From assembly GCA_019240175.1 (NCBI GenBank), contig JAFAYS010000545.1:1-5312 (forward strand): a DNA stretch of 5,312 bases. The letters run 5' to 3'. A program made the translations under genes and the position numbers. Source of the stretch: Chloroflexota bacterium. Its GTDB lineage: Bacteria > Chloroflexota > Chloroflexia > Chloroflexales > Kallotenuaceae. Of this stretch, positions 1-2,748 are shown piece after piece (the stretch's first letter is position 1; each line of letters starts with the position of its first letter). Under the pieces are notes generated by a model. It had not been told where the DNA came from, did not search any database, and saw only the letters and a program-made list of their open reading frames with translations.

Positions 1-2
1 AT

Positions 3-35
3 GCGCGCTTTAGTGCTTTCTCCACTAAAGCGCGC
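3..35 (+). terminator. Perfect 13-bp stem-loop at left edge, possible terminator
   Basis: GCGCGCTTTAGTG at 3-15 is the exact reverse complement of CACTAAAGCGCGC at 23-35, with a 7-nt loop (16-22). A short T stretch (41-44) follows five bases after the stem, which is weak for an intrinsic terminator. It may end a gene lying left of the window. It could also be one end of a repeat or mobile element. The stem is certain from the sequence; its role is inferred. Confidence 0.4.
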
Positions 36-280
36 GACTGTTTTCAATGCTCTGCATTATATAGCTTTTGGTGCTGAGCACAACGGGTTTTTTCCGCGTA
101 GAATCCGTATGCTCTCCGCTGGCCTTGCGTGGATGCAATTGCTCCCCAGCGCATATGCCGGCTGCTCACTATGCGCCGCGTTTCAGCGAAACTATCGTCC
201 CCTATCGATCGTCTTACAGCGTGGTGCAGAAGCTGGCTGCTAGCGTCGCACAACCTATGCGCGCGCGGAGCTATACCCGT
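36..280. other. Non-coding stretch with no recognisable gene
   Basis: Short open frames exist here on both strands, but they overlap each other. None has a Shine-Dalgarno site, and their predicted products are Cys/Arg-rich without domain character. Two small symmetries are visible: GTGCT-G-AGCAC (71-81) and GTTTC-AGC-GAAAC (180-192). A TATATA sequence lies near 58-63 with no good -35 partner. I see no gene and no convincing promoter. Confidence 0.55.
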
Positions 281-301
281 TTAACGTTCGCATTACGTTA
301 A
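281..301. promoter_or_regulatory. 21-bp operator-like inverted repeat
   Basis: TTAACGT (281-287) and ACGTTAA (295-301) are perfect inverted half-sites separated by 7 bp. The total of 21 bp is typical of a site bound by a dimeric helix-turn-helix regulator. It lies about 220 bp upstream of the first gene (start 521), at the point where the sequence becomes AT-rich. The symmetry is directly visible; regulator binding is inferred, and no regulator gene is present in the window. Confidence 0.35.
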
Positions 302-318
302 TGAATTTACATAAAAGT

Positions 319-348
319 AGCGAAAAGCAACGAAAGATTAGCGAAAAG
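319..348. repeat. Three phased CGAAA direct repeats
   Basis: AGCGAAAAG (319-327), AACGAAAG (329-336) and AGCGAAAAG (340-348) share a CGAAA core starting at 321, 331 and 342. The spacing is therefore 10 to 11 bp, one helical turn. The first and last copies extend to an identical 10-mer, TAGCGAAAAG (318-327 and 339-348). Such phasing places all copies on the same DNA face, as in direct-repeat sites for cooperative regulators or small iterons. The A-tracts may also add bend. Function is unknown. Confidence 0.4.
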
Positions 349-405
349 AATCGTGCATTTTCGATCAAAGATAGTAGGAGCCCCAGAAAGAGCTAAATCA
401 GGCGT

Positions 406-418
406 TCGTGATTCACGA
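406..418. promoter_or_regulatory. 13-bp palindrome TCGTGA-T-TCACGA
   Basis: Two perfect 6-bp half-sites flank one central base, about 100 bp upstream of the first gene. This is the second of three dyads in the leader region and could be an operator. The symmetry is seen; the function is inferred. Confidence 0.3.
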
Positions 419-441
419 GATGCAGCAATCTTCACTGATTG

Positions 442-459
442 TGACGTATCTTTTCGTCA
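442..459. promoter_or_regulatory. 18-bp inverted repeat TGACG-N8-CGTCA
   Basis: TGACG (442-446) and CGTCA (455-459) are perfect inverted half-sites with an 8-bp T-rich spacer, about 60 bp before the ATG at 521. The position suits an operator or activator site for the first gene. No -35/-10 pair of good quality could be placed nearby, so the promoter itself is not called. Confidence 0.3.
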
Positions 460-508
460 AAGTCGACGGTTACAAGATTGAGAGTCCGCTACGTCGTTGT
501 TGCGGGTA

Positions 509-519
509 GGAGCAGAGCG
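509..519 (+). promoter_or_regulatory. Ribosome binding site that decides the start of the first gene
   Basis: GGAG at 509-512 stands 8 nt before the ATG at 521. This favours that ATG over the in-frame TTG at 497, which has no Shine-Dalgarno site. The 11-base block GGAGCAGAGCG is repeated exactly before the next gene (864-874). Confidence 0.6.
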
Positions 520-520
520 G

Positions 521-835
521 ATGAGTCAGATGTGTACAACCAGCCAATCTCAACGCGCACCCGAAAAGCTGCAATGGCGCAGCTACGTTCGTAAAATTCT
601 GTTTCAAGTTCAGTTCGACTCAAATCTCATGCTGGCGATCGATCGCGTGTTGAATCGCATCATCTACGCGGATACGCAGGCGACGCCGCGCGAGTATTTA
701 CACGCCATGAGCCTGGCGATCGCCAGTGAGCAGATGCTCTCAGACATGCTGCCGCATGTTCGGCACGAGGCTGCGGTACGCCAATTTCTGGCTGCGCTTA
801 AACACCGCCTCGAACGCGATCTTGATCTACAATAG
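521..835 (+). CDS. Hypothetical protein, 104 aa, helix-rich
   Basis: I do not recognise a family for this protein. The ATG at 521 is chosen because GGAG precedes it by 8 nt; an in-frame TTG at 497 would add eight residues. The protein has no signal peptide and no membrane segment. It has a basic, polar N-terminus, then a stretch from about residue 21 to 50 alternating hydrophobic and charged residues (RKILFQVQF, DRVLNRIIY). The second half is Leu/Ala/His-rich and ends in a charged KHRLERDLDLQ. This pattern suggests a small soluble all-helical bundle. The gene lies 41 bases before the GNAT gene and shares its ribosome-binding block, so the two may be cotranscribed. It is supported as coding by the start signal, the spacing and a GC-rich third position beginning inside the frame. 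No function can be assigned. Confidence 0.65.
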   Translation: MSQMCTTSQSQRAPEKLQWRSYVRKILFQVQFDSNLMLAIDRVLNRIIYADTQATPREYLHAMSLAIASEQMLSDMLPHVRHEAAVRQFLAALKHRLERDLDLQ

Positions 836-863
836 CCGCCTCAGTAATCTTCAAGCAAAACCT

Positions 864-874
864 GGAGCAGAGCG
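864..874 (+). promoter_or_regulatory. Ribosome binding site of the GNAT gene
   Basis: GGAG at 864-867 lies 9 nt before the ATG at 877. The block GGAGCAGAGCG is identical to that at 509-519 before the preceding gene. Confidence 0.6.
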
Positions 875-876
875 AC

Positions 877-1761
877 ATGTCCAACCTGGAAAAGCAGGGC
901 GTGGTCGGGACGACTGCGCTGAGCGCTGAGCAGCGCGCTGCGGTCGAGACGTTGCTGGCGGAGTGTAATCAGTTTGAGCAGATCAAGCTGATTCTTGATC
1001 TAGAGCCGGCCAACTTTGGGCCTGAGGCGACACCGGAAAACGTCGATCAATTTCTAGCCTACGATCAGGGCAAGATCGTTGGCTTTGCACGGCTGGACGG
1101 CTGGTCGCAGCCCGAGCTGTGCGGCGTGGTCGCTCCCGATCAGCGGCGCAAGGGCGTCGGGCGCTCGCTGCTGGCGTCGGTGCGCGACGAGTGCCGGCGG
1201 CGCGGCGTTGAGCAGATGCTGCTGGTCTGCGACGAAGCCGGCGCGTCGGGCAAAGCGTTTGCCGCAGCAGTCGGCGCGGATCTCAACTATGCCGAGTATC
1301 GCATGCAGCTCGACCCAACGGCGATCGATCGGTCGCGGCCACGCTTCCCGACGCTGCGGCTCCAGCCGGCCACGGCGGACGATATCGAGCTGGTAGCGCA
1401 CATCCAGGCGACGGCCTTCGGCGATCCCGAGGACGAGGTTCGCCCATATGTGATCAAGCGCTTCCACCAGCCGGAGCGCCAGTATTTGATCGGCCTGCTC
1501 GACGATCAGCCGGTCGGTATTTTGCGGCTGGGCCGCTACCAGCACGAGGCCGATATTACTGCGTTCGGCGTGCTGCCCGAGTATCAGGGCCGCGGCTATG
1601 GTCGTCAGATGCTGCTCGACGCGATCGATCTGCTGCTGGCGGAAAACTGGGCGCAGATCATGATCGACGTCGTGATCGAAAATCGTAACGCGCTGCGGCT
1701 GTACCAATCGTGCGGCTTTCGCGAGGTCACGACCTACAGCTTTTACAACCTCGGCGCGTGA
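877..1761 (+). CDS. Two-domain GNAT family N-acetyltransferase, 294 aa
   Basis: This is a predicted cytoplasmic acetyl-CoA-dependent acyltransferase with two tandem GNAT folds. The N-terminal fold (about residues 15-147) has motif A as VVAPDQRRKGVGRSLL, with the pyrophosphate-binding R90-x-x-G93-x-G95. The end of this fold is degenerate: GKAFAAAVGA replaces the usual Asn-x-x-Ala-x-x-x-Tyr pattern. The C-terminal fold (about 158-294) is canonical, with FGVLPEYQGRGYGRQML (Q237-G-R-G-Y-G242) and a classical motif B, ENRNALRLYQSCGF (268-281). The tandem layout resembles mycothiol synthase MshD and other double-GNAT proteins, where often one half is catalytic and the other structural. Here the second half looks the more active. 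The substrate cannot be told. The start is fixed by GGAG 9 nt upstream. Protein and domain calls are strong; any MshD-like function is only an analogy. Confidence 0.93.
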   Translation: MSNLEKQGVVGTTALSAEQRAAVETLLAECNQFEQIKLILDLEPANFGPEATPENVDQFLAYDQGKIVGFARLDGWSQPELCGVVAPDQRRKGVGRSLLASVRDECRRRGVEQMLLVCDEAGASGKAFAAAVGADLNYAEYRMQLDPTAIDRSRPRFPTLRLQPATADDIELVAHIQATAFGDPEDEVRPYVIKRFHQPERQYLIGLLDDQPVGILRLGRYQHEADITAFGVLPEYQGRGYGRQMLLDAIDLLLAENWAQIMIDVVIENRNALRLYQSCGFREVTTYSFYNLGA

Positions 1762-1820
1762 TGCGATAACAAGCCCGTGTCAGCTTCCCCCACTGTTTTT
1801 TTCCAGCCACGAATACATAG

Positions 1821-1862
1821 CAGCGCCACTTCAGATCCGCCCCGGATCGATGCGTGGCGCTG
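1821..1862 (+). other. Long imperfect stem-loop in the leader of the repeat-protein gene
   Basis: CAGCGCCAC (1821-1829) pairs with GTGGCGCTG (1854-1862) over 9 bp. After a small internal loop, TC (1831-1832) pairs with GA (1849-1850). After a one-base bulge, GATCC (1834-1838) pairs with GGATC (1844-1848) around a GCCCC loop. No T-tract follows on either strand, so it is not a standard intrinsic terminator. It begins about 60 bases after the GNAT stop and ends 64 bases before the GTG at 1927. It could be an RNA leader element, a processing site or a Rho-independent stop lacking the U-tract. A run of seven T (1796-1802) lies upstream of it without a good stem of its own. Confidence 0.45.
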
Positions 1863-1868
1863 GTGGCA

Positions 1869-1897
1869 TTAAATCTGCTCCCGATCTACGCTATACA
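1869..1897 (+). promoter_or_regulatory. Weak sigma-70-like promoter candidate
   Basis: TATACA (1892-1897) resembles a -10 box. With a 17-bp spacer the -35 position is TTAAAT (1869-1874), which matches TTGACA at only three positions. It would give a very short leader before the GTG at 1927 and start downstream of the stem-loop at 1821-1862. Confidence 0.2.
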
Positions 1898-1913
1898 TAC
1901 CAACCAAGCGTTG

Positions 1914-1920
1914 AAAGGAG
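1914..1920 (+). promoter_or_regulatory. Strong Shine-Dalgarno site for a GTG start
   Basis: AAAGGAG ends 6 nt before the GTG at 1927. It fixes this GTG as the start of the repeat protein, in the absence of an ATG. Confidence 0.7.
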
Positions 1921-1926
1921 CATACC

Positions 1927-2232
1927 GTGTCTTCACACGAGCAAGCAGACTCACAGAACACCAACCCGAATCGTGACGTCGACGCCGAGGCGATCGATCT
2001 GGGCGACGATGTGAATCGTACGGCGGGCAACCAGAATACCGCGCTTGATGCCCATCCAGCCAGCGGCCTGGAAGGCAAGATCGATGCGGGCACGACCGAC
2101 CTGGGCGACGATGTGCATCGCACGGCGGGCAATCAAGACAGCACGCTGGGTGCCGATGCCGATTCCAGCCTTGAGGGCGGCATTGACGCAGGTTTAACTG
2201 ATCTGGGCGACGATGTGCATCGCACGGCCTGA
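1927..2232 (+). CDS. Acidic 34-residue repeat protein, 101 aa, unknown function
   Basis: I do not recognise a family. After a 17-residue polar head the protein is two full and one partial copies of a 34-residue unit starting at V18, I52 and I86. The consensus is [VI]DAxxxDLGDDV[NH]RTAGNQ, then a linker ending LEG[KG]. The third copy stops right after DLGDDVHRTA. Composition is extreme: 18 Asp and 4 Glu against 4 Arg and 1 Lys, with no Cys, Trp, Tyr or Phe. It should be strongly acidic, soluble and probably disordered or a weak repeat fold. There is no signal peptide or membrane segment. Translation starts at GTG behind AAAGGAG. The gene lies 165 bases after the GNAT gene and 107 bases before a lipoprotein gene. 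The DLGDD clusters could bind divalent cations or a basic partner, but this is speculation. Confidence 0.75.
   Translation: MSSHEQADSQNTNPNRDVDAEAIDLGDDVNRTAGNQNTALDAHPASGLEGKIDAGTTDLGDDVHRTAGNQDSTLGADADSSLEGGIDAGLTDLGDDVHRTA
1978..2229 (+). repeat. 102-bp tandem coding repeat, about 2.5 copies
   Basis: Units start at 1978, 2080 and 2182, exactly 102 bp apart. The 15-mer CTGGGCGACGATGTG is identical in all three, at 1999, 2101 and 2203. The linker halves (GNQ to LEG) differ more at the DNA level than the core. The pattern points to in-frame duplication followed by selection on the DLGDDV core. Confidence 0.85.
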
Positions 2233-2323
2233 GATCGGAACGAATCACGCCCAAGCGAACCTGGCACGTCATTTGCTATTAGGCGCGCCTTCGTCTGAAG
2301 CTGCATAGCGGTTGCAGTGAAGC

Positions 2324-2334
2324 TAAGGAGGAGG
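2324..2334 (+). promoter_or_regulatory. Very strong Shine-Dalgarno site of the lipoprotein gene
   Basis: TAAGGAGGAGG contains a full AAGGAGG (2325-2331) 8 nt before the ATG at 2340, plus a second overlapping GGAGG. It is the best ribosome-binding site in the window and suggests high translation of the small lipoprotein. Confidence 0.75.
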
Positions 2335-2339
2335 AACGC

Positions 2340-2549
2340 ATGAAACGGCAATTACTGAGCTGGATTCTGTGTGGCGTGCTGGCGCTGGGCGCACTCACCG
2401 CCTGTGGTGACACCAGCGGCACAGGTGGCACGGGCGGCACAACCGGGACCGGCGGCGATACCGGCACCGGTGGCACAACCGGCGGCGATACTGGAACCGG
2501 CGGCACAACTGGCGGCGATACCGGCGCATCTCCTTCAGCGTCGCCGTAA
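2340..2549 (+). CDS. Small Gly/Thr-rich repeat lipoprotein, 69 aa
   Basis: The N-terminus is a textbook lipoprotein signal: MKR, a hydrophobic core (L5-L19) and the lipobox L19-T-A-C22, with cleavage expected before C22. The mature part is only 48 residues. It is built from Gly, Thr and Asp in a 10-residue repeat (DTGTGGTTGG) covering D40-G49 and D50-G59, with a third partial copy and a more degenerate lead-in. It ends in ASPSASP and has no Lys or Arg after the lipobox. It should be a lipid-anchored, flexible, extracytoplasmic peptide, perhaps a spacer or cell-surface coat component. No enzymatic domain is possible at this size. The start is fixed by AAGGAGG. It sits between the acidic repeat protein and cphA, all on one strand. 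It could be a truncated member of longer Gly/Thr linker lipoproteins, but the frame closes cleanly with TAA. Confidence 0.8.
   Translation: MKRQLLSWILCGVLALGALTACGDTSGTGGTGGTTGTGGDTGTGGTTGGDTGTGGTTGGDTGASPSASP
2457..2525 (+). repeat. 30-bp tandem coding repeat in the lipoprotein gene
   Basis: Units start at 2457, 2487 and 2517 (the last partial). They encode DTGTGGTTGG and differ only at a few third positions. Such short GC-rich units are prone to slippage, so copy number may vary between strains. Confidence 0.8.
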
Positions 2550-2564
2550 GCTGGAACGCGGCGA
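2541..2564 (+). other. Small stem-loop over the lipoprotein stop codon
   Basis: TCGCCG (2541-2546) pairs with CGGCGA (2559-2564) around a 12-nt loop containing the TAA. A run of six T (2584-2589) follows 19 bases later, too far for a standard terminator. Confidence 0.25.
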
Positions 2565-2586
2565 TAGCCCAACACTGACAGCCTTT

Positions 2587-2629
2587 TTTCCGAGTGGTCA
2601 AGCTCAGAGTCCGCTTGATCGCTCGGAAA
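2587..2629 (+). other. 17-pair stem-loop between the lipoprotein gene and cphA
   Basis: Bases 2587-2603 pair with 2613-2629 around a 9-nt loop (TCAGAGTCC). All 17 positions pair in the + strand RNA if two G-U pairs are allowed (2597/2619 and 2595/2621). On the - strand these two become A-C mismatches, so the structure favours + strand RNA. No T-tract follows on the 3' side; instead T6 precedes it and part of it is inside the stem. It is therefore not a textbook intrinsic terminator. It could be an mRNA-stabilising or processing hairpin between the genes, or a structured leader of cphA ending 119 bases before its start. Confidence 0.5.
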
Positions 2630-2700
2630 CCACGTACTGGCTGATCGCTAGATTGGCGCAACCCTCTGGCCTGCATTTTGCTGATCGATTCCAGCGCTGA

Positions 2701-2731
2701 GTCAGCCCGGCAGGGCAGCAGCGTCGCTGAC
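2701..2731 (+). other. Short alternative hairpins just before the cphA ribosome binding site
   Basis: GTCAGC (2701-2706) can pair with GCTGAC (2726-2731). CAGCG-T-CGCTG (2719-2729) is a competing near-perfect dyad. Together they lie directly upstream of the cphA Shine-Dalgarno (2736-2740). Mutually exclusive pairings might affect translation, but the stems are short and this is speculative. Confidence 0.2.
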
Positions 2732-2735
2732 CATG

Positions 2736-2740
2736 AAAGG
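2736..2740 (+). promoter_or_regulatory. Ribosome binding site of cphA
   Basis: AAAGG lies 8 nt before the ATG at 2749. A second AAAGG at 2742-2746 is too close to act. The ATG at 2733 is in another frame and is not the start. Confidence 0.5.
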
Positions 2741-2748
2741 CAAAGGAT

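Noticed and set aside
1..301. Open frames of 60-80 codons on both strands at the left edge
   Set aside because: They overlap one another, lack ribosome-binding sites, have odd Cys/Arg-rich products and run through hairpin and palindrome sequences. I treat them as chance.
1054..1707. 217-codon open frame on the - strand opposite the GNAT gene
   Set aside because: It is the mirror of a GC-rich coding gene. The + strand protein has clear GNAT motifs, while the - strand product is Arg/Gln/Ala-rich with no domain.
1780..1802. Run of seven T after the GNAT gene as an intrinsic terminator
   Set aside because: The preceding bases form no stem longer than about 3 bp, so it does not qualify.
1978..2232. 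CRISPR-like array from the regular repeats
   Set aside because: The 102-bp period is in frame, both halves of the unit are conserved at protein level, and there are no unique spacers.
2274..2282. Extended -10-like TGC-TATTAG before the lipoprotein gene
   Set aside because: No -35 box is found at the expected distance, and the match to TATAAT is only 4 of 6.
2588..2660. tRNA-like D-arm sequence (CCGAGTGGTCAAG), as in Ser, Leu or Tyr tRNAs
   Set aside because: No matching acceptor stem, anticodon stem or T-arm (GGTTCGAAT-like) follows. The bases are better explained by the 17-pair stem-loop.
2371..2700. 109-codon + strand frame overlapping the lipoprotein gene
   Set aside because: It reads the Gly/Thr repeat in another frame, giving Ala/Pro repeats. 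It has no ribosome-binding site, and the lipoprotein frame has a clear signal peptide.
2733..2748. Earlier ATG (2733) as start of cphA
   Set aside because: It is in a different frame from the CphA coding sequence; the family's N-terminus fits the ATG at 2749.
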